DNA from: Macrolepiota albuminosa
Lineage: Eukaryota; Basidiomycota; Agaricomycetes; Agaricales; Agaricaceae
Direction: 5' to 3'
DNA length: 64,000 nt
NCBI GenBank assembly: GCA_027475525.1
Contig: JAMWFC010000049.1
Span: forward strand, 5,006,947-5,070,946
Shown: positions 47,201 to 58,025 of the stretch, in pieces
Layout: every line of letters starts with the position of its first letter
Position numbering within the stretch: the stretch's first letter is position 1
Notes under the pieces: generated by a model
The model's database searches: none
What the model was told of the DNA's origin: nothing
Seen by the model: the letters and a program-made list of their open reading frames with translations, nothing else
Translations under genes and position numbers: made by a program

Positions 47201-48754
47201 GATGCGACAAAAGAAGACATGGCGCGGTTTGCTAAACCCGATGATGTGGTATGGGCACGACCAAACTATAAAGATCTAGATCTTGCTAGGATAGGTATCC
47301 GGCGTATCCTGCAGCACAACTCGGAGCTTCTCGACTTCATGGTACAACCGCCTCCATACAAAAATGCGCGAATACAAGCGTGGGCACATTTCGCCACACC
47401 CAGCGATGCCAAGGCGGCATGCAATCGCCTTCATGGTCGCAAACCCATGTTCACTGGCAAAACACGAATTGTTGCTGAGCACCTTCAATCACTATCTCTT
47501 GCAGTATCTGCCACAGCATATAAGAAGTTGGGCAGTGATATCAGGGCTCTATGTCGATTGGTTGACAATGACCATCGGACTACGATGTCTATCATTGAAC
47601 GACCTGCGCCCATGAAGACGTTGATCAAATTGTCTGGTGATGATTTGAGGGAGCTGGGTCAGCTCAAAGCGGAGCTCAGCAAGATCCTTAACTGGGAGAC
47701 TATTCGTCAAGGCCAAGCTATCGCATGGGATCCCTTCTTTGCTCACTCGGTTGGACAGTCCTTTCTGGATGTCATCAAACACTGCACACCTAATGTCACA
47801 ATTCATGTTGACATTCCCCGGCGGATGATACGTTTACTGGGACCGTCAGCTTACCGTGCAGCTGTCAGACAACAAATTCTGGACAAATTGACTATACTGC
47901 AGACTCAACAAACCCGTACTATTCCTCTTGATGGTTGGCTTTTAGGTCATTTCATGCAAACAAACCTTGCGCAACTTCAAGAACAATTTGGTCGCGAAAA
48001 CATCAATTTGGATTTCTGTCGCCGCCGCCTGATTGTTCGTGGAGGTGACGACGTCTACCAAGAAGCAAGAGACTTAGTCCAGCGCGTTCGTCAAAAACAA
48101 CTTCATCCTGCACGCCGTCGGAATGCTGCGATATGTCCAGTCTGCTTTGACGAAGTCACAAATTCGATCACTCTTCCATGCGCTCATTCTTGGTGTCGAG
48201 ACTGTCTAACCCATTACCTTAACTCCTCCATTGATAACAAGTATTTCCCATTAACCTGTCTAGGAAACAATGCGAAGTGTACGGAACATATACCACTCCA
48301 CACTGCACGTAAAGTTTTGACAGTTCCTGAGTTTGATGCAGTCGTAGATGCTGCATTCTCTGCTTACATTCAGGCTCGTGGAGACGAGTTCCACTATTGT
48401 CCTACCCCAGACTGCCCACAAATTTACCGTCGAAGTCCCAGGGACACAGTGTTGCAATGTCCTTCATGCCTGTTACGAATATGCCCCAGCTGTCATGTCG
48501 AGGCTCACGATGGTTTTACTTGCCCTGATCCGGAGGGTGACAAGAATCTTTTCCAAGCATGGATGGCACACCACGATGTCAAGGCCTGTCCTGGCTGCCA
48601 TGTCCTCATCGAGCGAGACGAGGGCTGCAATCACATGACATGCACTCAATGCAAGACTCACATATGCTGGGTCTGTCTCAAGACATTCCCTGGCGGCAAT
48701 GGAATTTACGGACATATGCGATCAGTCCACGGTGGCATTGGTTTAGCTGATTAA
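44262..48754 (+). CDS. CCCH-RRM-RBR E3 ubiquitin ligase, 10 exons, 1304 aa
   Basis: Exons: 44262-44441, 44493-44588, 44744-44806, 44859-45029, 45082-45120, 45167-45715, 45767-46102, 46154-46312, 46369-46575, 46640-48754. Every intron is in phase 0. Seven CX7CX5CX3H zinc fingers lie at about residues 124-570, for example VCRDFLYGKCRSNERCSRIH and FCKNWMINRCKLGPNCQFYH. The last exon has an RRM-like domain (IYLGNIPAHI..., about 635-705), a second RRM-like part, then RING1 (ICPVCFDEV ... CAHSWCRDC), IBR and RING2 with the GCNHMTC motif, whose Cys (about 1268) is the expected thioester cysteine of RBR ligases. It probably attaches ubiquitin near RNA or ribonucleoprotein targets. The 155-nt third intron and the third exon are the least certain parts. 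Confidence 0.85.
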
Positions 48755-49094
48755 ATGGTTGATACGATTATCCATCTTTATATCTTTCATATTCCGACTG
48801 TGTGTATACTTACATTAATGTATAACATTCCTACAGACTATAACTATGTATTCTTCATGAACACTGTACACAAGTAACTTATTCGGAAAATAGAGGAGCC
48901 GCTCATTTCAGCTCCAATCATGTACAACTAGTGCATAAAAACTAACATAGTTGAAAGTTCAATATGATATTGGTTAATGCTGAGTACGGCTATTATACAC
49001 ACAGAAAAAAGGAGAACAGAACATGGCCGTAGATTGTCTCATTTGATATTAATCAGTATAGGTCAAAAACTGTGCAACATTCCCAAGTCAGGAA
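48755..49094. other. 3' flank of the RBR gene, no gene
   Basis: AT-rich sequence without ORFs, presumably the 3' UTR and terminator region of the RBR gene and the 3' end of the minus-strand gene to the right. Confidence 0.5.
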
Positions 49095-50359
49095 TCAATT
49101 TGAGATAGAGCAAAGATAGTCACGTACGTCCTTGTATGGCTTCTCTGGCGGCTGTCCACGCCTCGGAAGTGATTCAGGAAGCTCCGGCCTCTTGGAATCA
49201 AAAGCAACGCGGAAACCCAGATCATCTTGATAATCGCGTTCGGGGTATGTCGAAAGTTCAGTGGGAAATGCTAGCTCAGGTGGCGCAAACACTATATAAC
49301 CTTCAACCGTACAATGGTCACCCCGACGGTTCCAATATCCGAGCCGACGGCGTTGGACAGGGGGAAGGCTGACCGGAGTATATATTCTGACCGGCTTGAC
49401 CGGTTTCGGACGTTCCTCGTCGTAGTAAACGTACGGGCTGTCAGGGGCGGAGTTTCTGCGCAGACTCGCGGGAGTAATGGGATAACTTGTGGGGGGAGAC
49501 GTGTACTGTGGGGAGCCAGATGGTCCTGACGGGGAATCTCTTGTCTGCGTGGGAGACGATTGATGAGAGGATGGATTACCCGTAGGTATATGATCGGAAG
49601 AGGCATATCTTTGAGGTGGTGGTGGTGTGGGGGCATAGATTTCGATCGGCCGGCGGGTGTTGAGGGGCGAGGAGAAGATTGACGGGGTAGTATGTATGAA
49701 TTAAAATCTGGAGGAGATTCACGGCGTCCTATGTATGAGTCAATATCTGGAGGAGGTTCATGGCGTGGTATGTATATGTATGAGTCAATATCTGGAGGAG
49801 TATGTTGTTGCACAATAGAGGGACGATGAGAGTCCTGTGTCCGAGAAATGGGTCGGTCCTGCGCAGGAGCTCTCCGAAAAAACGATGAACGAGGGTGTGA
49901 TTCGGAGCGACTGGCCATAGGTCTAGTGGAAGACTGCTCAGAAGCAGGAGCATATTCAAGGACATAGGTTGGAGCCCGCCCCTATCGTGGGCGGGAAGAA
50001 CTTCCAGAAGGTGTGATGACTTGGACAACAGGGCCTTCACGGATGGTATCGAGGCCTGACTGGTTACCGATGTTAGGATATGTGGCGCCACATGTGACTG
50101 GGCGCTTAGCAGAGAGAGACTTTTGGCGTCATCGGAATAATCAAGGGGCTGAGGATACTCATAGGCTCGTCCGATAGTTGTGTTCCACTGATCGATGAGG
50201 ACTGCCTAGAATCGGGATGTATAGATGGCATAGAAGATTGGCGACCGAGGGAAGTAGGTCCTGAAGTGGTCAAATTCTCCGTGCGGCTTGCTACTGAGTC
50301 GACAGAAGCTGAAGCGCTGGAAGATTGTGTGTAGTGTGCGGGGGTGCGAATGATCTTGG
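49095..50359 (-). CDS. Pro/Ser-rich hypothetical protein, disrupted near 5' end
   Basis: Minus-strand coding sequence in more than one frame. The C-terminal part (about 49290-49130, PTELSTYPERDYQDDLGFRV, ending KPYKD at a GTACGT donor) is preceded by a Pro-rich stretch (IYAPTPPPPQRYASSDH). Upstream lie repeats of a PPDIDSYI-type unit (49690-49800) and a Ser-rich N-terminal frame (50106-50359). Frame changes between these parts imply introns or decay. A copia-type solo LTR sits exactly at 50360, so sequence beyond that point is not part of this gene. Function not recognised. Confidence 0.4.
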
Positions 50360-50747
50360 TGTTGGACGGATCGCATATCACACAGCCACTCCAGGAACGT
50401 GTCACTCCCTTTTTGCCATATCACATATCACACTTGACCAGGGTCACGACCAAGGGTCAATAAGTCTCTTTATTCTGGCCATGGTGGCCACTAAATACAC
50501 TACGACTCCATTGTTCTCGAAAGTATATATATCAGCTCTACTGTAGTTAGAACCCTCAGTCAATTATATCGGACTGAGGGTGCGTCTTTCATACTTACAT
50601 AGAAACACGGTTACTGACCATACCTTAGGGATTAAACACTTACTGCTGTCCATAGGTACAGAATATAGTCAATTATATCAGACTGAGGGGATTAAACACT
50701 TACTGTTGTCCATAGGTCACACAATTATAGAAGCCCGGATTCTAACA
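50360..50747 (+). repeat. Copia-type solo LTR with target duplication
   Basis: 388 bp from TGTTGGAC to GATTCTAACA, flanked by CTTGG (50355-50359 and 50748-50752). It shares ends and layout with the copia-2 LTR: a TATATATA box near 50524, then a CCCTCAGTC...GACTGAGGG hairpin (50553-50580) and a second partial copy (about 50666-50690). The sequence between is strongly diverged. Confidence 0.85.
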
Positions 50748-50752
50748 CTTGG

Positions 50753-51089
50753 AACTGAATGTGGGTTTAAGTCGATCGACAAAACCCACTACCAAAGTAG
50801 CGGTAATAGTCATATTTGCACTTATCTGAATGAGCCGAGACCTCACCAAGAGGGCTGGCCTGACGGTCACGAGGCACGAGAGAGAGACAGGGTGTGGTCT
50901 TTGAGTGAGGTGGCTGTGTTAGTGGCACTTAATAAAATTTTCCTCACGACAGCCACCTACCTCAGACTTCGTCGCATCATAGCTCGCGTCTTATCGGAGC
51001 AAGAGTAAAATTTTTACGAGGGATCACTCATCTTAAGCAGTCTAAGCAATATTTTCTGTTTACTGTACTGGAAAAGAAAAGGAAAAGAA
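50753..51089. other. Left flank of the DIRS element
   Basis: No clear gene. Contains AGGTGGCTGT (about 50909) and its complement ACAGCCACCT (about 50958), a 10-bp stem that could belong to a DIRS terminal structure. The DIRS left end was not located. Confidence 0.4.
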
Positions 51090-53567
51090 ATGATCACACT
51101 TACAGTGGACCCGGGTTCAGAAGTAGCTCCAGATTTCAGTTCAGCAGAACACAGATTCACGAGAGAGGCTTTCGCTCATGGCAAAGATGGGATGACGAGC
51201 AAGCAAGCAGCTCAAGCGTTGGCAGAGCTGTGGGTCACAGTGCTTGAACAGAGGAAAGTCTTATGGGAGGCTGAAAGGGAGGAGAGAGAAGCAGTTGCGA
51301 GAGCGGACAGGCATTGTAATGAGGATGATGGCCCAGCTAGGGGCGCTGACGATAATACTCTGCCGTTGAGGCAATCGAGAGAGCGATCGCCAGTGAGCGA
51401 GGAGAATGCCCCGAATTTAGTTCCTGGCATGCCAGTTCCAGATGTCATCGAATATCTCCCAGCGCGCTTCGCTATCAAGAAGCTAAGGGAGCAGGAATAT
51501 ATCGAATTAAGCTATTTCACACCTGAAGGCTGAGCGGAAGCGGCCAAGAGCGAGTCAGTGTCATCGAGTGAAGTGTTTACTTTGGCCAAGGAAGACGACA
51601 TGCTATCGCTAAAACCGGTGGTGAATTTCAGAGGCGCGAAAGGTAAAGTGGCTCAGGATGAAGACTTAGCATGGGATCAGCTATGTATCGTGTCGACTAA
51701 CTTTCTTGAAAACATAGTTCAAGAAGCGTGGCCGGCAAACATGATTGACGCCATGCATACATTCTTCTTCAGGATTACCAACCACAAGCTGCGCAATGAG
51801 GGATCTGATGGGCTAAAAGTCCTCATCCTCTATCAGGCCAGAGTGAGGAGAGAGTGGCATCGGCAGCTGAGGAACCCACCCAGAGCCAGTATCTTCGACA
51901 TCGGGATCATTGACGACCGGGTGTTGAGAACATTAAAGGACCAAGTTTACGACGCGAAAAGAAGTTCCTTAATCTCCGGTGAGTGGCATGGTCTCTCACT
52001 CTAGCAGGTCTAACAAGAATCCTGTTTTTCCTTTCCATTTTCTCTTGTTTTCCTATTGGCATGACCTTATTATTGTGGAACCTCAATCTCGAACGGCACA
52101 CGCTCAATGTGATTGCCCATAACGCTTTATATGATGCATATGACGCTCACGGCGTTGGTTTTATTACACGGCGGGATATTTAAACTGTCCACGCTGATCT
52201 ACATACATCGTGGGTCAATCAGGTGGCATTATCGCTGTCAGGTTCCGCTGAATCGGGGGCTTTCCGGGAAAGCGACGCCCTTACGATGCGGACTTGATCT
52301 ACGGATACTCGGGTGTCTGGAACTCCGGGGCTAGGACTCCGGGGTTCAAGACGAGGACAGGGGTAATCCCGGGAGAGGGGACTAGAGTCCGGGAGTTTTG
52401 GGTTGGGGGTGGCTGAGGTTTAGAAGGGGTCGAGTCGTGAACCGGAGGTTCTAAGACGAGACCAAGTTAGTAAATTAAGAGTCGCGAAGTGCGTACCAAA
52501 ACTTAGAGCACGCGAATACTAAGGCGTGCCAGTCGAAGCGTACCAAACAAGGCGTACCAGTCAAACAGAGGGCACGCAATATCCAAGTAACAGTTATGCA
52601 AAGTATGTAATATCAAGACTACCGAATACAACAGGGGGCTACACTATAAGTACTACGGGGCCGGGTCTCGGGGTTCCGGGATGTCTGGGATGGGTTCCGG
52701 GGGTTATTGAGTAGCGGCAGGGGCTGTATACCGGGATCGCGCGTGTGGGGCGCGCGATCAATTGGCGCGGATGGAGCCGTGATGCGTGATGCGTGATGGC
52801 CGGCACGAGTCGCGTGATCCGATCGTTGATCGGGGCTGGTGACGGCTGATGGCGGTCCTTGATGCGCGTGATGGCGGTGTCGGTGGTCATGATGGCGGGG
52901 CGTGTCCTGTGGGGTCGGAGGGAGGGTCCCGGAGGGTGTTCCGGGGGTGTCCCGGGGTGGGCCCGGAGGGGAGAGGTCGTGACAATCGCATTGTTGGCGG
53001 TCCACTCGTATGCTCTAACGCTGGAGCGTCTGTTTAACGGCGTCTCTTGTGGTGCTAAATTATTGATTTGGGGTCTGATTGCGGTCCCGGCAACTCGCCT
53101 CCATGGTAAACAAAACAGACCTCAATATGCTAAAAAGCGAAATGTCAGCTGTCACGGGCTCTAGCAGAAAGAAGAGAAAGTACTCGCCCTCTCCGACAAG
53201 GGGCAGAGAGTCACGTACCCCAAGAGGGGGGAGACCAAGAGGCGGGCAAAGTGACAGTGAGCATTTTCGCTCCCGCACAGGCACAGGCACAACAGAGTCG
53301 ACCAACGCTGCCTGCGTGGTATGCCTCGGCCGACACACCCACGATATCTGGCACTGCACAGCCAGAGACTTGTGGAATGGGCAAAGAGCGTTTGTGGTGA
53401 GAAACAAGAACGGAAGGCTCATCAACCCAGATGGGAAAGAGCTCTGCACCGACTGGCAGAAGCCAAGGGGCTGCCGTATTATGTCTCACGACAACAAGCA
53501 CGAATGCTCTGGCTGCGGAAAAATGGATCACAGAGCTCAAAAGTGCACTCTCGCACAACCGATTTAG
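51090..53567 (+). pseudogene. DIRS gag (interrupted by solo LTR)
   Basis: The first part 51090-52004 contains VIEYLPARFAIKKLREQEYI and ILYQARVRREWHRQL, gag sequence repeated in agaricomycete DIRS elements, with a TGA at 51531-51533. A GTGAGT donor lies at about 51979. After the solo LTR the second part runs from ATG 53103 to 53567, Arg/Ser-rich, with CVVCLGRHTHDIWHC and a CCHC knuckle (CSGCGKMDHRAQKC). How the two parts join (intron or loss) is unresolved. Confidence 0.75.
52236..52984 (-). repeat. Solo LTR in the DIRS element
   Basis: 749 bp. On the plus strand it starts TGTCAGG and ends GTCGTGACA, flanked by the 5-bp duplication ATCGC (52231-52235 and 52985-52989). By family pattern its sense strand is probably minus (TGTCACGACC start). 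It is CpG-rich, in contrast to its relative at 30550-31086. Confidence 0.9.
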
Positions 53568-55455
53568 ATTTGCAACGCCGTATAAGCCCGAGGCATGGTG
53601 CGTGGAGTTGCACAATGCTAATATTTTGCACCTTTATCCGAATCTTGCACACAGCCTGGAGTTTGGTTTCGATGCCGGGGTGGGGAGGATACTTCGCACC
53701 TTTGCACCAGAAAACAAGAGCTCTACCCACCAGTTTGCAGAACAATTCAATAGCATGGTTAGAGCAGAATTTGACAAAGGTCGTTACTTGGGACCCTTTT
53801 CGAGGGAACAGGTTGAGCAGGCAATCAGACCTTTCCAAACGTCCCCTTTACACATTATCCAGAAGCCAAACAAACCTGGTAAATTCCAACTCATCCAGGA
53901 CTTGTCATTCCCACACAGCGAATCAATTTCGTGTAATGTGCGATCAGTTAATAGTACAATCGACTCCGCGCGTTTCCCGTGTACATGGGGTACTTTTAAT
54001 AGCGTCTTTCTCCTGGTCACACAATTGCCACCGGGATCGCAGGCAGCCATACATGACATCAAGGAAGCTTATTGGACAGTGCCCATTGAGCCATCACAAT
54101 GGCCAGGACTGGTCGTCAAGCTCCTAGGCAATGACAGTTATGCCATCAACACTATGGACTGTTTTGGTCTTGGCTCGGGGTGTGGGTGCTACAGTTTGGT
54201 GGGAGACACAGGCACGCAAATCATGCATGCACATGGCATCAGTCCAGTCTCAAAATGGGTGGATGATCATATCTTCTTCCGAATCAGAAAAGAATACTTA
54301 TAGAGTTACAATGAGCTCCGAAGTGAATGGGAAAAGGACATCCTGGAGAAAGGGGAAAGAATTCACAAAGGAGGGAGGATATGGTACCGAGGGAAAAGAG
54401 ACTGGGATGACAGGCCAGAAGAGTATGACGAAGATATGTCCATGCGCATTAAAAACCATTCTAGCACCTCATGCAGATCAGCCAAAGATAGTGCATACAC
54501 ATATGCAATGGAGGACGTTGACGCTGTGTCGGAGAACTTGGGGATTCCATGGGAGAAAGAGAAGGATGTGCCGTTTGGAAGCGTGGTGTCGTATATCGGT
54601 TTCCAGTGGGACCTGGGGCGCAGAGAAGTCAGAATCTCTAAAGAGAAGAGAGACAAATATTCTCAAGCTGTTGCCGATTGGGAAAAGTCCAGGACTCACA
54701 ACCTGGAAGAAGCACAGAAGTTGTATGGAAAGCTGTTGCATGCATGTTGCATCGTGCCCCAAGGTAGAGCCTATCTTACTAGAATGGAAGCCTTCCTCAG
54801 TATCTTCCATAACCATCCTTTCCTGCCACGTACCCCCCCAAAAGGCACCTCAGAAGACCTGCGTTGGTGGAAGCGAATACTATCTCAGCCAATGGTGAGA
54901 CCAATTTCAGAGTCAACGCCTTACCTCGACATACAAGCATACTCCGACACAAGCTCATCCACAGGCATCGGAATTACCGTGGGATCACAGTGGAGGGCAT
55001 GGCGTCTCAAGCCAGGCTGGAAAATAGACCACCGTGATATTGGCTGGGCAGAAGCCGTCGGATTCTACTTGTTGGTATCATCCATCGCCAGGTCTCAAAA
55101 GAAAGGAGATCAAGTCAAGGTGTTTGGAGATAACACCGGGGTCGTGGAGGGATGGTGGATGGGGAGGAGTCGAAATAAACAGATCAATGACATCTTTAAA
55201 CAGGTGCATGAAACATGTGAGCAGTTCGACATCGGAATATGCTCAAGATACGTATCGAGCCAGTTTAACCCGGCTGATGGTCCCTCCAGGGGGCTCTACC
55301 CCTCAGAAAGTTTCCTGCTCCCCGCCATCCCATTGCCAGAGCAATTTGGCCAGTTCATTGCTGATTACAACGAGCCATTCACGGACAGCAAAGCTGAGAG
55401 TAAAGAGCGAAGATCTGATGTTGGGCAAGGCGAAAGAGCAAATAAGGCCACATGA
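53431..55455 (+). pseudogene. DIRS reverse transcriptase-RNase H
   Basis: The frame overlaps the gag end in the next frame. RT signatures include IIQKPNKPGKFQLIQDLSFP, IHDIKEAYWTVPI and the active site WVDDHIFF. A TAG at 54301-54303 breaks the frame, which then stays open to 55455. The second part carries the RT thumb region and a DIRS-type RNase H (IQAYSDTSSSTGIGITVG, VFGDNTGVVEGWW). The stop can be explained by a CAG-to-TAG change. Confidence 0.85.
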
Positions 55456-56734
55456 ATGTCTGAGAACAAAATCAGTGAGCTGCAGAACGACGAGTGGTGG
55501 GCTTACTCAGGTTTCTGGGGGAGGCAGTTCTGAACAAGAAAAGAGAAAAGGGGAGAGCTTGGCAAAAGCGAGACGTAAGCCGATGCCCTACCAAAAAGGC
55601 CTTGAGCCAGCACCGTCTCCACTAAGGCCACATGTTACCGCACATGAGAGGCTGAGATTGTGGGTGCCAGAAGAGAGCAGCGGGACCGCAACTGGACAAA
55701 GCCGGCATATCCTCGCCGAAGAGGACATGATGAGAGTCTTCGAAGTCATGAGTGCAGCCTGGGCAGAGTCGACGAAGGAGACTTACAGTACCAGGTTATT
55801 ACTGTTCCATGTTTTCTGTGACTACTGGAAAGTGCAAGAGAGCTATCGAGCCCCTGTGACACAAGACGTGTTGGAAGCATTCGTTGCTGCACTGGCCGGT
55901 TTGTACTCGAAGTCTGCCATCGAGAACTATTTAGCCGGGATCAGAGCCTGGCACTTGCTCCACAAGGTAAAGTGGAATTTTGATGGGGTGAGAGTACAAG
56001 CATTGTTGAAAGCAGCTGACAGAATCGCCCCTGCTTCATCCAAAAAGAAGAAAAGGCATCCATGTACTCCAGCTTTTCTGCAAGCCATGCACGAAAGTCT
56101 GGGGATAAACTCGGCTCAACCAGACCCATTAAACGTAGCCGTGTTCGCATGTGCCACCACATGCTTCTATTCAGCAGCGAGACTCAGCAAATTCATGGTG
56201 CCGACACTTTCTTCATTCGACCCGCAGGTTCACGTCAAACCGAGCAACGTCTCTCAGTCAACAGATCAATCAGGGTTGCAGACCACCACTTTCTTCTTAC
56301 CAAGGACAAAAACCGCAGTACATGGAGAGTCAGTCTCTTGGGCGACTCAAGGCGATACATCGGATCCCCAAAAGGCGCTAGAGGTGCACTTCCGAGTGAA
56401 CAGCCCACCAGAAAACGGTCCCCTGTTTGCATATAGAGACAAGAAAGGGAGGTCTACGCCTCTAACTAAGAAAAAATTCTTAGGAGTATTATCTAAGGCG
56501 GCAAAAGAGGCTAATTTGGAGCCTCTCCAGGGCTATGGAATCAGAATTGGAGCCACTCTAGAGTACTTGATGAGAGGAATCCCATTCGAAGCCATGAAAG
56601 CAATAGGCAGATGGTCCAGCGACGCCTTTTATGGCTATCTATCTAAGCACAAGCAAATCCTAGCGCCTTACTTGCAGGCAATACCATCCCTGCACGAGTC
56701 TGTCTTAAGACTCACACTCGCATTCAGGAAATGA
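55450..56734 (+). pseudogene. DIRS tyrosine recombinase
   Basis: Third frame, overlapping the RNase H end and open to 56734; the real start is probably near 55450-55550. The N-terminal SAM-like part (WAESTKETYSTRLLLFH) precedes the catalytic domain. The first Arg lies in YSAARLSKF, the box-II region reads GYGIRIGATLEYLM, and the catalytic Tyr is expected in DAFYGYLSKH. At the box-II position the family usually has HxxR; here it is YxxR (TAT), which would be expected to impair strand exchange. Otherwise the frame is intact. Confidence 0.8.
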
Positions 56735-56918
56735 CATGGTCATTAAAGTGAGTACAGTCCTTCTATATGATACCTAAGAAGACACGCTAGTCTTCAAGTG
56801 GGTATCGCAAAAAGTATCCATGCGATGCGTCGTGATCTCCTAGGAAAATGGGGAATCGCAGCTAACTCACTTGTTTGGTCAGGTTCTTTGTCCGGCGGTT
56901 AAAATTTGGTCGTCGCGA
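56735..56918. other. DIRS 3' flank before gypsy-B
   Basis: Non-coding; presumably the DIRS right terminus. The bases GCGA at 56915-56918 would be the gypsy-B target duplicate, but the other end lies outside the window. Confidence 0.4.
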
Positions 56919-57856
56919 TGATGACGCCCAAAGTTTGGTCAGTAACAAATGTAACAGAAGTGTTACCGTACCAATTGCTTGCGTTGGGCGCGCTAAAAGT
57001 GATGTGAGGAGTCCCGGGCAGGTCCCAGAGAATGCGTCTGTGAAAAAAAGGTAAAAGTCGGTAACGGGGTTGGCAAGTGTCAAGCGCCAAGGTAAAGCGC
57101 TTAAGTAAAATGCGGTAAGTGGACACGGCAAGGGCAGCGACAAGAACACGGTAAGCTTAGCGTAGTTTAAGCGTCGATGATGCCTGCCGTAGCTGCAAGG
57201 CGCGAATAGGTCGAAAGTTGGCGAGAGTCTGCAACTGCCGACGAGTTCAACATTGCCGACCGTAAATGAGCTCTTGAGCGTAAGAGAGACTGACGAAAGA
57301 GGAGCAGGAAATTCTGGTCTGTTGTTCTGATGATCATTGTACAAGTCGGTAAGTACTTTTATACTACAAAGAGTTCGCCGTCGCCAGTGGTCAAAGAGCG
57401 GTAAACTAGAAAATTTCATAGGGGTAGCTCCAACAGTTTCAGATCCCTGCCGTCCATTCAAGACCCTTAGCGCCACCAGGCGGCAGATCGCGGTGCTAAA
57501 CCATCAGTCCATCACCTTTCTGTCTGTCCAAAAGGCTAAGCGATGCCAGGTGCCAAATCGAAGCGCTAAGCGGTGTCGGACGCCAAGGTCAAACGCCAAG
57601 CTGTCCGTCAGTTTTTGATAGATGATCAGGCTTCTTGCTAAGCGCTGTCGTCAGTGACTGATGCCATCTGTCAGTTGTCATTCTTGCTGCCGTCGGCGCT
57701 ATCATTGATTGGATCTGCTTCTTGCCGTGTCTGGCCGTCGGGAATGGCTTAAAATAGGTAGAACGTGTGCGCTAAGTTCGGAACGAGTGCGGCAAGGTTT
57801 CCGGAGCCGGTGCCGAGCCTGCCGTTGATGCGCCTAACCTGTATAGGGTCCTATCA
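56919..57856 (-). repeat. gypsy-B 3' LTR
   Basis: 938 bp. On the minus strand it runs TGATAGGACCC...GGGCGTCATCA. A TATAAAA box lies at 57356-57362 (minus). The boundaries follow from comparison with the solo LTR at 11242-12193. Confidence 0.92.
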
Positions 57857-57865
57857 TCTCCCCCC
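57857..57865 (-). promoter_or_regulatory. gypsy-B polypurine tract
   Basis: Minus-strand GGGGGGAGA abuts the 3' LTR and fixes the orientation of the element, because this tract primes plus-strand DNA synthesis directly upstream of the 3' LTR. Confidence 0.85.
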
Positions 57866-58025
57866 AACTGAAAAATTGACTGTCCTCAGTCACCAAATAA
57901 GGCTACCATTACCGCTTTTGTGACCAGTGGTCCGTGCGTTCTTGAGATTTGGTTTTTAGTCCTGGCGCATGAGTGTGGACTTCGTTTCTTCTCCCCATTT
58001 TTACCTGGCGCTCAATAATATTAAA

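Larger units (their letters stand above)
51090..56734 (+). mobile_element. DIRS-type tyrosine-recombinase retrotransposon
   Basis: Bounds given are those of the coding part; termini were not found. Three overlapping frames encode gag, RT-RNase H and a tyrosine recombinase instead of an integrase, the hallmark of DIRS elements. The gag part is cut by a solo LTR. A few in-frame stops are present, so this copy is probably inactive. Confidence 0.85.

Noticed and set aside
56862..57476. 204-codon minus-strand ORF
   Set aside because: Falls almost wholly in the gypsy-B 3' LTR and crosses its boundary; no known domain.
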